From Pristimantibacillus sp052113225 (lineage in GTDB: Bacteria > Bacillota > Bacilli > Paenibacillales > Paenibacillaceae), in contig NZ_JBFRCT010000003.1 in assembly GCF_052113225.1 (NCBI RefSeq), positions 558,001-622,000 on the forward strand: DNA of 64,000 nt, given 5' to 3'. Of the stretch, positions 26,691 to 35,175 are shown one piece after another. The notes under the pieces were generated by a model. It worked only from the letters and a program-made list of their open reading frames with translations, did no database searches and was not told where the DNA came from. A program made the position numbers and the translations under genes. How positions within the stretch are numbered: position 1 is the first letter of the stretch; each line of letters opens with the position of its first letter.

Positions 26691-27564
26691 ATGGAAGGGC
26701 ATTCGCTGGTCCGTTCATCCGCTGTTCGTACTCGTCATGCTTGGATCTGTTATGACGGGCTATTTCGCCGAGCTCTTCACGTTATTTCTAATCGTTCTTG
26801 TGCATGAGATTGGACATGTTGTTGTGGCAAGGAGCTTCGACATCCGTGTAAGGGAAGTGAAGCTCCTGCCCTTTGGCGGGGTTGCGGAGATTGAGGATGC
26901 CGGTAGTATTCCTGCCGGGCAGGATGCCCTTATTGCCATTGCTGGACCCCTTCAGAACGTCTGGATGGGACTTGCTGCTTGGGGATGCGGCCAGCTTGGC
27001 TGGTGGGACCCGGAATGGGCGGCTTATGTATGGAAGGCTAATCTAATGATCGGCTTATTTAACCTTCTCCCTATCTATCCGCTTGACGGCGGCAAGCTGC
27101 TGCAAGCTGCTTTCAGTTATGGTTTTAATTATTATTCCATGATGAAATGGACTTCCCGCATCAGTATCGTTCTTAGCACGCTGATGATTGGATTTGCAAT
27201 CTCAACCGCTTTTTGGCCGAGTAACGGGATCCAGCTCAATCTGCTTGTTGTAGGTTTGTTTTTATGGCTGACGAATTGGACCTATTACCGTAATATTCCT
27301 TATCTCTTCGTTCGATTTCTTATGCATCGTGACCGAGTTGCCGTTCGGACGATCTCCCGCGGGTCGTTGGCTCGACCAATAATTGTAAATATTAAGCAAC
27401 CAATTATTGGTGTCGTGCGTCTATTATGGCGTGAACAGTACCATCTTATTTATTTGATGGAGCTGGAAGGCCGTATCGTCAAGGTTGTTCCTGAAAAAGA
27501 GGTAGTGGACCGCTTCCTGATTGAACGCGATCCCAATCGTGCCGTTATCGAGCTTTTTCGATAG
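26683..27564 (+). CDS. spoIVFB: Stage IV sporulation protein FB, intramembrane metalloprotease (site-2 protease)
   Basis: SpoIVFB cleaves pro-sigma-K in the mother cell. The zinc motif HEIGH is at residues 41-45 within a membrane helix. The second motif NLLPIYPLDGGK has Asp135 as the probable third ligand. A C-terminal soluble part (about 215-293) resembles a CBS-like domain. TTG 26683 lies inside the end of spoIVFA, implying coupled translation. Confidence 0.93.
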   Translation: MIKWKGIRWSVHPLFVLVMLGSVMTGYFAELFTLFLIVLVHEIGHVVVARSFDIRVREVKLLPFGGVAEIEDAGSIPAGQDALIAIAGPLQNVWMGLAAWGCGQLGWWDPEWAAYVWKANLMIGLFNLLPIYPLDGGKLLQAAFSYGFNYYSMMKWTSRISIVLSTLMIGFAISTAFWPSNGIQLNLLVVGLFLWLTNWTYYRNIPYLFVRFLMHRDRVAVRTISRGSLARPIIVNIKQPIIGVVRLLWREQYHLIYLMELEGRIVKVVPEKEVVDRFLIERDPNRAVIELFR

Positions 27565-27656
27565 AGGTAAAATAGACCACTTTTTCGTTAAGGTATCTTG
27601 GTGGTAGAATAGAGTAGATGACGAGAAACAAAACGTAAGGCGGTTGATGTTCGGGA

Positions 27657-28907
27657 ATGAAGCGGATGTTAATGCACGGACACAGAGAACTGCTGCAGAC
27701 TGCCGTGCTGTTGAACGGGCGGCTTATTGATTTTTATATGGAACAGTCGGAGAGCAGCGGATTGGTCGGCAATGTATATAAGGGACGAGTAGTCAATGTG
27801 CTGCCAGGCATGCAGGCCGCTTTTGTTGATATTGGTCTTGGTAAAAATGCATTTCTATACATAGATGATCTGCTGCATCCGCATTTGGAGAAACAACCGG
27901 AGCAAAAGCCTTCCATTACGGAGCTTGTCAAACCGGGTCAAGAGCTAGTGGTACAAGTCATGAAAGAACCGATGGGAAGTAAGGGAGCACGTGTTACGAC
28001 GCACTTTACCTTGCCGGGCCGGTGGCTGGTCTATATGCCGATAGCCGGTTATGTCGGTGTGTCGAAAAAAATACTGACGGAAAGCGAACGCTCGCGAATT
28101 CGGATGATTGGCGAACGGCTTCGGCTGGAAGAAGAAGGCATCATCATGCGTACAGCAGCCGAAGGCGAATGTGAAGAATCGCTTGGTGCTGATGTGGAGC
28201 AGCTTCGACAGCTATGGATAAGTGTGGAGCAGCGGGCGGCAGCTGCGAAAGCCCCTGCTGAGCTGCATCGCGAAGCGGGTCTGCTTAGACGTGCGGTGAG
28301 AGATACACTAACCGATGATATGGACGAGGTATGGCTTGATGATGCTTCCCGTTACAGTGAGGCTGCAGCGTTGATTCAGGAAATGACACCGCATCTTGCA
28401 GACCGGTTAAAGGTATTTGATGCACGTAAAGAAAAGTCTTCGTTATTTGATCGATTTAGAGTGACAGAGCAGCTTGAGACAGCCTTCCAAAACCGAATCC
28501 GATTGGAGAGTGGCGGCTCTCTCGTATGGGATGAGACGGAAGCACTGACGGTTATTGATGTCAATACAGCTAAGTATACAGGTGCAACGGATCTGGAAGA
28601 CACTGTGTTCAAGACGAACATGGAAGCGGCTGACGAGATTGCCCGGCTGCTTCGAATACGTGATGTCGGCGGTATTATTGTTATTGATTTTATTGATATG
28701 GAGAATGAATCCAATCAGGAGAAAGTAATGGCAAGACTGTCGGATTGGGCGAAGAGGGACCGGACCAAATGCACCGTGTTTGGCTGGACAAGGCTTGGTC
28801 TGCTGGAGCTGACCAGACGTAAGGCGCGTGACAATGCTGCAAGGCAGCTAAGCGAGCGCTGCCCAGCATGCGGTGGCACCGGCAAAAGAACTACTGTTAA
28901 TTCATAG
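27657..28907 (+). CDS. rng: Ribonuclease G/E family endoribonuclease
   Basis: The protein cleaves single-stranded AU-rich RNA; members act in 5S/16S rRNA processing. An S1 domain at about 35-115 (GNVYKGRVVNVLPGMQAAFV) precedes the catalytic core with GGIIVIDFIDMENESNQEKV and the carboxylates needed for Mg. The zinc link CPACGGTGKR is at the C-terminus. At 416 residues it is shorter than E. coli RNase G (489). B. subtilis lacks this family and uses RNase Y, so its presence is a lineage trait. Confidence 0.92.
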   Translation: MKRMLMHGHRELLQTAVLLNGRLIDFYMEQSESSGLVGNVYKGRVVNVLPGMQAAFVDIGLGKNAFLYIDDLLHPHLEKQPEQKPSITELVKPGQELVVQVMKEPMGSKGARVTTHFTLPGRWLVYMPIAGYVGVSKKILTESERSRIRMIGERLRLEEEGIIMRTAAEGECEESLGADVEQLRQLWISVEQRAAAAKAPAELHREAGLLRRAVRDTLTDDMDEVWLDDASRYSEAAALIQEMTPHLADRLKVFDARKEKSSLFDRFRVTEQLETAFQNRIRLESGGSLVWDETEALTVIDVNTAKYTGATDLEDTVFKTNMEAADEIARLLRIRDVGGIIVIDFIDMENESNQEKVMARLSDWAKRDRTKCTVFGWTRLGLLELTRRKARDNAARQLSERCPACGGTGKRTTVNS

Positions 28908-28914
28908 GCAATAG

Positions 28915-28943
28915 TTGATCGATTAAGTAATCTGTGATAGAAT
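28915..28943 (+). promoter_or_regulatory. Sigma-A promoter of the rplU-prp-rpmA operon
   Basis: TTGATC (28915-28920), 17-bp spacer, TAGAAT (28938-28943). Confidence 0.75.
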
Positions 28944-28949
28944 GTTCTG

Positions 28950-29062
28950 GTATGTCTCATTTATATTCATATTTGGACATGCAGATACCGCTCCAATTGG
29001 GTTTAAGCGTGGGATGCATTTTGCTCCTGCCACCTGGATTAGGCGAGTCTTCGACAATAAGG
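28950..29062 (+). ncRNA. Putative ribosomal L21 leader RNA
   Basis: About 110 nt separate the promoter from the ribosome site of rplU. The segment has a GTGGGA...GCCAC stem (about 29010-29034) among other possible pairings. Firmicutes carry an autoregulatory L21 leader at this position; I infer it from position and did not fold it. Confidence 0.5.
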
Positions 29063-29073
29063 AGGTGCAACAC

Positions 29074-29385
29074 ATGTTCGCAATTATCGAAACTGGCGGC
29101 AAGCAATACAAAGTTCAAGAGGGCGATGTAATCTACATCGAAAAACTGAACGCAAACGAAGGCGAAAGCGTAACGTTTGATCGTGTCTTGGCAGTATCTA
29201 ACAGCGAAGGTCTGGTAACTGGTACTCCAGTTCTTTCCGGTGCTACTGTTTCTGGCAAAATCGAGAAACAAGGTAAAGGCCAAAAGATCATCGTTTACAA
29301 ATACAAAGCCAAAAAGAACTACCGCCGCAAGCAAGGTCATCGTCAACCGTTCACGAAAGTAACAATCGAGAAAATCCAAGCGTAA
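29074..29385 (+). CDS. rplU: 50S ribosomal protein L21
   Basis: The 103-residue protein begins FAIIETGGKQYKVQEGDVIY and ends with YKAKKNYRRKQGHRQPFTKV, both canonical for L21, which binds 23S rRNA in the large subunit. ATG 29074 is preceded by a near-perfect AAGGAGGTG (29059-29067). The open frame extends 44 codons upstream through the leader, but this is not protein-like. The order rplU-prp-rpmA is conserved in Firmicutes. Confidence 0.98.
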   Translation: MFAIIETGGKQYKVQEGDVIYIEKLNANEGESVTFDRVLAVSNSEGLVTGTPVLSGATVSGKIEKQGKGQKIIVYKYKAKKNYRRKQGHRQPFTKVTIEKIQA

Positions 29386-29397
29386 GAGGACTTTCTT

Positions 29398-29733
29398 ATG
29401 ATATCTGTTACATTCGTACGGAGAGCCGCTGACAGACGGATTGTATCATTTACGATCTCAGGACACGCTAAATATGCAAACCGCGGCAAGGATATTATCT
29501 GCGCCGGAGTGTCGGCCGTATCGGTCGGTACTGTCAATGCTATCGAGGCTTTGGCGAAAGTGGAGCTTCCGGCTTCGATGAAGAATGGCTGGCTATCGTC
29601 AGACATTCCGGAGCAGTCGGATAAGGACACAGACGACAAAGTACAGCTGTTGCTCGAATCGATGGTCGTTATGCTCGGCAATATCGCACAATCATACGAC
29701 AAATATGTCATAATGCACGAACAACTTCTTTAG
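29398..29733 (+). CDS. prp: Ribosomal-processing cysteine protease Prp
   Basis: Prp removes the N-terminal extension of L27 in Firmicutes. The 111-residue protein carries His23 (SGHAKYANRG) and Cys35 (DIICAGVSA), the expected catalytic pair. It lies between rplU and its substrate gene rpmA, 12 bp after rplU. Confidence 0.94.
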   Translation: MISVTFVRRAADRRIVSFTISGHAKYANRGKDIICAGVSAVSVGTVNAIEALAKVELPASMKNGWLSSDIPEQSDKDTDDKVQLLLESMVVMLGNIAQSYDKYVIMHEQLL

Positions 29734-29750
29734 AGAAGGAGGAAATCACC

Positions 29751-30062
29751 ATGTTGAAATTAGATCTTCAGCTTTTCGCATCGAAAAAAGGCGTAGGTTC
29801 TACAAAGAACGGTCGCGACAGCCATTCGAAACGTCTTGGCGCTAAACGCGCTGACGGTCAAGTCGTATCCGCTGGCAGCATCTTGTTCCGCCAACGCGGC
29901 ACTAAGATTCACCCAGGCAATAACGTGGGCATCGGTAAAGACGACACGCTCTTCGCTTTGGTAGAAGGCGTCGTTAAGTTTGAACGTTGGGGACGCGATC
30001 GCAAGAAAGTTAGCGTATACCCAGTTGATCTGGCTCCGGTAGCCGCAGCAGTAGAAGCTTAA
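29751..30062 (+). CDS. rpmA: 50S ribosomal protein L27 with Prp-cleavable N-terminus
   Basis: L27 reaches the peptidyl-transferase centre through its N-terminus. This one has the Firmicutes extension MLKLDLQLFA in front of SKKGVGSTKNGRDSHSKRLG; by homology Prp removes about nine residues. GAAGGAGGAAA precedes ATG 29751. A terminator follows. Confidence 0.98.
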   Translation: MLKLDLQLFASKKGVGSTKNGRDSHSKRLGAKRADGQVVSAGSILFRQRGTKIHPGNNVGIGKDDTLFALVEGVVKFERWGRDRKKVSVYPVDLAPVAAAVEA

Positions 30063-30074
30063 TAGCAACAAGAG

Positions 30075-30104
30075 CCCCGGCCTCATGAACAGGCCGGGGT
30101 TTTT
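30075..30104 (+). terminator. Terminator after rpmA
   Basis: CCCCGGCCT (30075-30083) pairs with AGGCCGGGG (30091-30099) before a T5 run. Confidence 0.92.
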
Positions 30105-30187
30105 GTTTGTTTTAGACCTTTCGGGCGCTTCATTCGCATGCTATACTGATTTAGCTAGCAAACAAGCAGAAAGTGGGATCGATTACG

Positions 30188-30925
30188 ATGGATCGCATTA
30201 GAATGGCGAGACAGTCGGCAGCGGCTTCCGTTGTGCTGCCTTGTGCGGCTGTGCTCATTTGGCCTTCTTCGGTATGGCTGGTTGTACTTTTTCTTCTATG
30301 GACAATGGCAGCTGCTGGGTTCTGGATTAAGACAGAGCGCAATGAGCAGGAAAAGCGGCTGGCACGTACTGTGCATATGTTGCAAACGGCAAGTATTAAG
30401 ACGCTGAATCATCATCGGCATGATTGGATGAACGATCTCCAGGTTTTGTTCGGTTACATACGAATGAATAAGCTGGATAAAACCGTGGAATACGTGGAGA
30501 AAATAAGGGTTAGAATGACGGAGGAGAGCCAGATTGCAAAGCTGGGTGTTCCTTCGCTGATCAGCTATATACAATCTTTCCGTACACTTACGAATGCCAT
30601 GCAGCTTCAGGTGAAAATGGATGAGGATATCCATCTGAATGAACTGCCAAACGAAGGCCGGGACTTCGCTGAGACATTGATGAGTCTGATCAATGCTTAT
30701 CGATTCCAGGTAAAGACAGGATATGGTGATCCTGCAACACTTACCCTAAAGCTCTCCAAAGAAGAGGGGACGCTGGTGGTAACTTTTCAGTATGAGGGCG
30801 AATTAACCAGTGAGCAACAGCTTACGGATAAAATAAAACAGCAGTTGGAAGGCGCGTCTCTGCATGCGGTCAAGTTTGATAACCCGCAAAGGAATATGGT
30901 TTTAAAAACGGAGCGGCGCGCTTAA
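30188..30925 (+). CDS. spo0B: Spo0B-like sporulation phosphotransferase with N-terminal membrane hairpin
   Basis: Spo0B relays phosphate from Spo0F to Spo0A. The dimerisation helix has LNHHRHDWMNDLQVLFGYIR, with His78 of HDWMN as phospho-acceptor by alignment to the B. subtilis site. Residues about 12-46 form two hydrophobic stretches (AAASVVLPCAAVLIW; VWLVVLFLLWTMAAAGFW) not found in the soluble ~190-residue B. subtilis protein. ATG 30188 has a modest AAAGTGGGA site; GTG 30173 is an alternative. Position before obg is conserved. Confidence 0.87.
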   Translation: MDRIRMARQSAAASVVLPCAAVLIWPSSVWLVVLFLLWTMAAAGFWIKTERNEQEKRLARTVHMLQTASIKTLNHHRHDWMNDLQVLFGYIRMNKLDKTVEYVEKIRVRMTEESQIAKLGVPSLISYIQSFRTLTNAMQLQVKMDEDIHLNELPNEGRDFAETLMSLINAYRFQVKTGYGDPATLTLKLSKEEGTLVVTFQYEGELTSEQQLTDKIKQQLEGASLHAVKFDNPQRNMVLKTERRA

Positions 30926-30938
30926 ACGGAGGCAAAAC

Positions 30939-32261
30939 ATGTTTGTCGATAAAGCGAAGATATTTGTAAAAGGCGGTAATGGAGGTAACGGTATCGTTTC
31001 CTACCGTCGTGAGAAATACGTGCCGGAAGGCGGACCAGCAGGTGGTGACGGTGGTAATGGCGGCGACGTCATTTTCCGTGTAGACGAAGGCTTGCGTACA
31101 CTGATGGATTTCCGTTATCAGAAGCACTTTAAAGGTCCAGCCGGCGAACGCGGCAAAGTCAAATCCATGCATGGTGCAAGTGCAGACGATATGATTGTTC
31201 GTATTCCGCCAGGCACAGTCATTGTGGATGATGATACGGAACAGATCATTGCCGATATGACACGTCATGGACAGGAAGTTGTTGTTGCGCGCGGCGGACG
31301 CGGTGGACGCGGTAACACTCGATTTGCAACAATTAATAATCCGGCTCCTGACATTTGTGAGAATGGGGAAGAAGGCCAAGAGCGCTGGGTAACACTTGAG
31401 CTCAAGGTTATGGCGGACGTTGGTCTCGTTGGATTCCCAAGCGTAGGCAAGTCAACACTTCTGTCGGTTGTATCCGGCGCGAAGCCGAAGATTGGTGCTT
31501 ACCACTTCACAACGATTACACCAAATCTTGGTGTTGTTGATGTAGGTGACGGCCGCAGCTTCGTGATGGCCGATCTTCCTGGATTGATCGAAGGAGCTCA
31601 TGAAGGCGTTGGTCTTGGCCATGAATTCCTTCGACATGTCGAGCGGACGAGAGTTATCGTACATGTCGTGGATATGGCTGGTACGGAAGAGCGCGATCCT
31701 TTCGAGGATTGGGTCAAGATTAACGATGAACTCGTGAAATATAACGAGAAGCTTGCTGATCGTCCGCAAATTATTGCGGCGAATAAAATGGATATGCCTG
31801 GTGCTGATGATAACTTGGAGCTGTTCAAAGAACAGCTTGATGCGGTTCGCGGTGACCGTGAATATCTGATCCTTCCGATCTCGTCGCTAACTAAGCAGGG
31901 AATTCAAGAGCTGCTGTACAAAGCAGCCGATACACTTGACGCAGTTCCTGATGAGCTGACGATTGAAGAAGTGAAGGATGTTGCGGAGCGTAAAGTATTT
32001 ACGTTCGAGAAACGCGAAGATAACAACTTCACGATTCATAAGGAAGATGAGATCTATGTCGTGCAAGGCGCAAGCATTGAGAACTACTTGAAGCGTATGA
32101 ATATGAACTCGTATGACGCGATTATGCGGTTCGCACAACTCATGCGGAAGTGGGGCGTTGATGCCGCTCTTCGTCGTGAAGGCGCAAGAGACGGAGATAC
32201 GGTTCAAATCGCCGACTTTACATTCGAGTTCTTCGAAGGCACCGATTATACAGGAAAATAG
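30939..32261 (+). CDS. obg: Ribosome-associated GTPase Obg (CgtA)
   Basis: Obg is an essential GTPase in 50S assembly and, in B. subtilis, needed for Spo0A activation. The Gly-rich Obg fold (FVKGGNGGNGIVSYRREK) covers about 1-158. The G domain has GFPSVGKST at 165-173, DLPGLIEGAHEG and NKMD. A C-terminal OCT domain follows (FTIHKEDEIYVVQGASIENY). It starts 13 bp after spo0B. Length 440 is typical. Confidence 0.98.
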   Translation: MFVDKAKIFVKGGNGGNGIVSYRREKYVPEGGPAGGDGGNGGDVIFRVDEGLRTLMDFRYQKHFKGPAGERGKVKSMHGASADDMIVRIPPGTVIVDDDTEQIIADMTRHGQEVVVARGGRGGRGNTRFATINNPAPDICENGEEGQERWVTLELKVMADVGLVGFPSVGKSTLLSVVSGAKPKIGAYHFTTITPNLGVVDVGDGRSFVMADLPGLIEGAHEGVGLGHEFLRHVERTRVIVHVVDMAGTEERDPFEDWVKINDELVKYNEKLADRPQIIAANKMDMPGADDNLELFKEQLDAVRGDREYLILPISSLTKQGIQELLYKAADTLDAVPDELTIEEVKDVAERKVFTFEKREDNNFTIHKEDEIYVVQGASIENYLKRMNMNSYDAIMRFAQLMRKWGVDAALRREGARDGDTVQIADFTFEFFEGTDYTGK

Positions 32262-32280
32262 AACCCTATCAAATGAAACA

Positions 32281-32308
32281 AAAAAGACGGCCGCTGGTCG
32301 TCTTTTTT
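32281..32308 (+). terminator. Terminator after obg
   Basis: AAAAAGACG (32281-32289) pairs with CGTCTTTTT (32299-32307). Confidence 0.75.
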
Positions 32309-32332
32309 CATAGAAAGCATCGCACTTACCTA

Positions 32333-32361
32333 TTGCCGCTTTCACCATATTCCGCTATAAT
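32333..32361 (+). promoter_or_regulatory. Sigma-A promoter of the thrR-hom-thrB-pheA genes
   Basis: TTGCCG (32333-32338), 17-bp spacer, TATAAT (32356-32361). Confidence 0.7.
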
Positions 32362-32405
32362 GTCCATTATAGAAGAACAATTGTCTTTGTAGGGAGGACG
32401 AAATA

Positions 32406-32843
32406 GTGACGCAACGTTATTATGTCGTTCGTGAGGATATGCTCCCTGAGGCGATCCTGAAGACGATCCAAGTAAAAGAAATGCTTGGTCGAGGCGAAGC
32501 GTCCACGGTGCACGAAGCGGTTGAGAAGGTAGGACTTAGTCGCAGCGCTTTTTATAAGTATAAAGATGGCGTTTACGGGCTGCATGAACTGGAACGCGAG
32601 CGGATTGTGACCATCTCGATGGATTTGGAGCATCGATCCGGTGTATTATCGAGTGTATTGAGCCTCGTGGCTAGTCTGGAAGGGAATGTTCTGACGATGA
32701 ATCAGAGTATTCCGCTGCAAGGCTGCGCTAATGTGGTTATATCTGTTGATATCTCAAAGCTTAATGAAGAACTTACAACACTTATTGAAGTGATACGCAG
32801 CCAGGAAGGCGTGCGTAAAGCTGCCGTTATCGGACAAGGTTGA
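32406..32843 (+). CDS. ACT-domain regulator of the PheB/ThrR type
   Basis: The N-terminal half (YYVVREDMLPEAILKTIQVK, then VEKVGLSRSAFYKYKDGVYG) is a helix-turn-helix-like region; the C-terminal half (about 70-145) is an ACT domain beginning VTISMDLEHRSGVLSSVLSL. B. subtilis YszB/PheB has been described as ThrR, a repressor of threonine biosynthesis genes. Here it directly precedes hom and thrB, which fits such a role. GTG 32406 follows GGGAGG. The amino-acid ligand is not deducible. Confidence 0.85.
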   Translation: MTQRYYVVREDMLPEAILKTIQVKEMLGRGEASTVHEAVEKVGLSRSAFYKYKDGVYGLHELERERIVTISMDLEHRSGVLSSVLSLVASLEGNVLTMNQSIPLQGCANVVISVDISKLNEELTTLIEVIRSQEGVRKAAVIGQG

Positions 32844-32861
32844 TTAGATGGAGGGAATTGT

Positions 32862-34148
32862 ATGAAGCCAGTGAAGGTAGGTTTGCTTGGTCTCGGTACT
32901 GTCGGGACTGGTGTAGTGCGTATCGTAGAAGGTCATCAGGAAGATTTGCAAAGCCAGGTGGGCTCTCCGATCGTTATTGAGAAAATTCTTGTTCAAAACA
33001 AAGCGAAATCCCGCAGTATTTCGATCGACTCGTCCAAGCTGACGGAAGATCCATGGGAAATTATCAGCAATCCCGACATCGATGTGATCGTTGAGGTAAT
33101 GGGCGGAATCGGATCGACAAAGGAATATATTATGGAAGCACTCTCCCGCGGCAAGCATGTCGTTACAGCGAACAAGGATTTGATGGCGCTGCATGGCCCG
33201 GAGATTCTGGCTAAAGCACAGGAGCATGGCTGTGATGTGTATTATGAAGCAAGCGTTGCAGGCGGCATTCCTATTATCCGTACACTGGTGGAAGGCTTCT
33301 CTTCCGACCGCATTACGAAGATTATGGGTATCGTGAACGGTACAACAAATTACATCTTGTCCAAGATGAGTCTGGAAGGCGCGTCTTATGGCGATGTGCT
33401 GAAGGAAGCACAGGATCTTGGTTATGCAGAAGCGGATCCAACTTCTGATGTGGAGGGTCTTGATGCTGCACGCAAAATGACTATTCTATCAACGCTTGGT
33501 TTCCGTGCGAAAGTAGCTCTTGAAGATGTCTCCGTTCAAGGCATGTCTAAAGTGACTCGAGAAGATATTCTTTATGCGAAGCGTCTCGGCTACACAGTGA
33601 AACTGCTTGGCATCGCAGAGCGTCAAGATGATCAATTCAGCATCAGCGTTCAACCAACAATGGTGAAAAACTCACATCCAATCGCATCCGTAAATGGTGT
33701 TTACAACGCGGTTTATGTGTATGGCGAAGCTGTTGGTGAGACGATGTTTTACGGTCCCGGTGCAGGTGAACTGCCAACGGCTACATCGATCGTATCCGAC
33801 CTTGTAGCTGTCGTGAAGAACTTGAAGCTGGGTGTAAACGGCAAGCAAGGATTACTGACATACAAAGAGAAAAAGCTCAAAACCGATGAGCAGATTTCTT
33901 CGAAATATTTCCTGCTGCTTCATGTAGATGACCGAGCAGGCGTCCTGGCTCAAATTACGCAAGTGTTCGCAGAGTTTGAGGTAAGCCTGGAGTCTGTGCT
34001 GCAGCAGCCTAATGCTTCTAATCCGGAAGCAGAAATTATCGTTATTACACATGATGCGAATAAAGCTGCAATCAATAAAGTGCTGCAGAAATTTGAGTCG
34101 CTGGACGTTATTCGCAAGGTGAAGAGCGTTTATCGAGTGGAAGGCTAA
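32862..34148 (+). CDS. hom: Homoserine dehydrogenase
   Basis: The enzyme reduces aspartate semialdehyde to homoserine with NAD(P)H. The N-terminal loop is GLLGLGTVGTGVVRIVEG. The catalytic region has GIVNGTTNYILSKM and EADPTSDVEGLDAARKMTIL. A C-terminal ACT domain (about 350-428, LLLHVDDRAGVLAQITQVFA) should mediate threonine feedback. AGGGAATTG-type site precedes ATG 32862. thrB follows after a 52-bp gap. Confidence 0.97.
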   Translation: MKPVKVGLLGLGTVGTGVVRIVEGHQEDLQSQVGSPIVIEKILVQNKAKSRSISIDSSKLTEDPWEIISNPDIDVIVEVMGGIGSTKEYIMEALSRGKHVVTANKDLMALHGPEILAKAQEHGCDVYYEASVAGGIPIIRTLVEGFSSDRITKIMGIVNGTTNYILSKMSLEGASYGDVLKEAQDLGYAEADPTSDVEGLDAARKMTILSTLGFRAKVALEDVSVQGMSKVTREDILYAKRLGYTVKLLGIAERQDDQFSISVQPTMVKNSHPIASVNGVYNAVYVYGEAVGETMFYGPGAGELPTATSIVSDLVAVVKNLKLGVNGKQGLLTYKEKKLKTDEQISSKYFLLLHVDDRAGVLAQITQVFAEFEVSLESVLQQPNASNPEAEIIVITHDANKAAINKVLQKFESLDVIRKVKSVYRVEG

Positions 34149-34200
34149 TCCTTCTTCAATTTGATTGATTGCAAAAGCGAATAAAGGAGCTTTATCCGTC

Positions 34201-35175
34201 ATGAATAATCGTCGAGTAATTGTGAAAGTGCCGGCCAGCACGGCTAACTTAGGTCCTGGCTTTGATACGCTGGGCATGGCGCTTTCGTTGTATTCCTGGA
34301 TTGAAATGTCGGCCGCAGAGAAGACAATATTCCGTCTGTACGGCGACCAGATGCAAGGCATTCCTACTGATAAATCGAATTTGATCTATAAAGTGGCTCA
34401 GCTCGTCTTCGAAGAAGCGGGAGTTGTTGTTCCAGAGCTGGATGTTGCGATGTACAGTGATATTCCATTAACAAGAGGCATGGGCAGCAGCGCATCTGCC
34501 ATTATTGGCGCTCTTGTAGCAGCTAATGCACTGATTGGCAGTCCGCTTACAGATGATAAGCTGTTCCAGCTTGCTACCAAATTAGAAGGGCATCCCGACA
34601 ATGTTGGTGCGTCCTTGTTCGGCGGGATTGTCGTCTCGGCATGGGATGGTGAACGTGCCGATTATGTTAGGCTTGAACCACATGTGAAGCTTGAGACCTT
34701 GGTCGCGATACCAGCGTTCCAGCTGTCGACAGAGAAAGCGCGTCATGCCTTGCCAACGCAAATCAGCATGGCCGACGCGGTCTTTAATGTCGGCCGTAGT
34801 TCATTACTCGTAGCGGCATTAGCGAGCGGCGAGCTGGGTCTTATCCGTCATGCGATGCGTGATCGACTGCATCAGCCTTACCGGGCAGCATTAATTCCGG
34901 GTATGACAGCTATATTGGAGAGCGCGGCAGATTATGGTGCGCTTGGAGCGGCTCTCAGCGGAGCGGGTCCTACGCTGATCGCATTCGTAGATGAGACCAG
35001 CAAGAGCAAATCGGAGCTGGAGCAATTCCTGCTTGGAACACTGAAGCAGGAAGGCATCGAAGCAGAGACAATGTGGCTGAAGCCAAGCTCGGAGGGTCCG
35101 GTCATTGTTGTGGAAGACTTAGCAAGCTCTGCTCCTGATCTTATGGAGCGGATAAAAGGAGAAGTTGTTCGATGA
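34201..35175 (+). CDS. thrB: Homoserine kinase
   Basis: ThrB phosphorylates homoserine. It is a GHMP kinase: the N-terminus VKVPASTANLGPGFDTLGMA and the phosphate-binding loop PLTRGMGSSASAIIGAL are intact, as is GAALSGAGPTLIAFVDE. ATG 34201 follows AAAGGAG at 34182; upstream in-frame codons reach 34165. No thrC lies between hom and thrB, unlike the usual hom-thrC-thrB order. It overlaps pheA by 4 bp. Confidence 0.96.
   Translation: MNNRRVIVKVPASTANLGPGFDTLGMALSLYSWIEMSAAEKTIFRLYGDQMQGIPTDKSNLIYKVAQLVFEEAGVVVPELDVAMYSDIPLTRGMGSSASAIIGALVAANALIGSPLTDDKLFQLATKLEGHPDNVGASLFGGIVVSAWDGERADYVRLEPHVKLETLVAIPAFQLSTEKARHALPTQISMADAVFNVGRSSLLVAALASGELGLIRHAMRDRLHQPYRAALIPGMTAILESAADYGALGAALSGAGPTLIAFVDETSKSKSELEQFLLGTLKQEGIEAETMWLKPSSEGPVIVVEDLASSAPDLMERIKGEVVR

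Noticed and set aside
28942..29073. 44-codon in-frame extension of L21
   Set aside because: L21 starts at ATG 29074 with a perfect ribosome site; the extension is the leader RNA.
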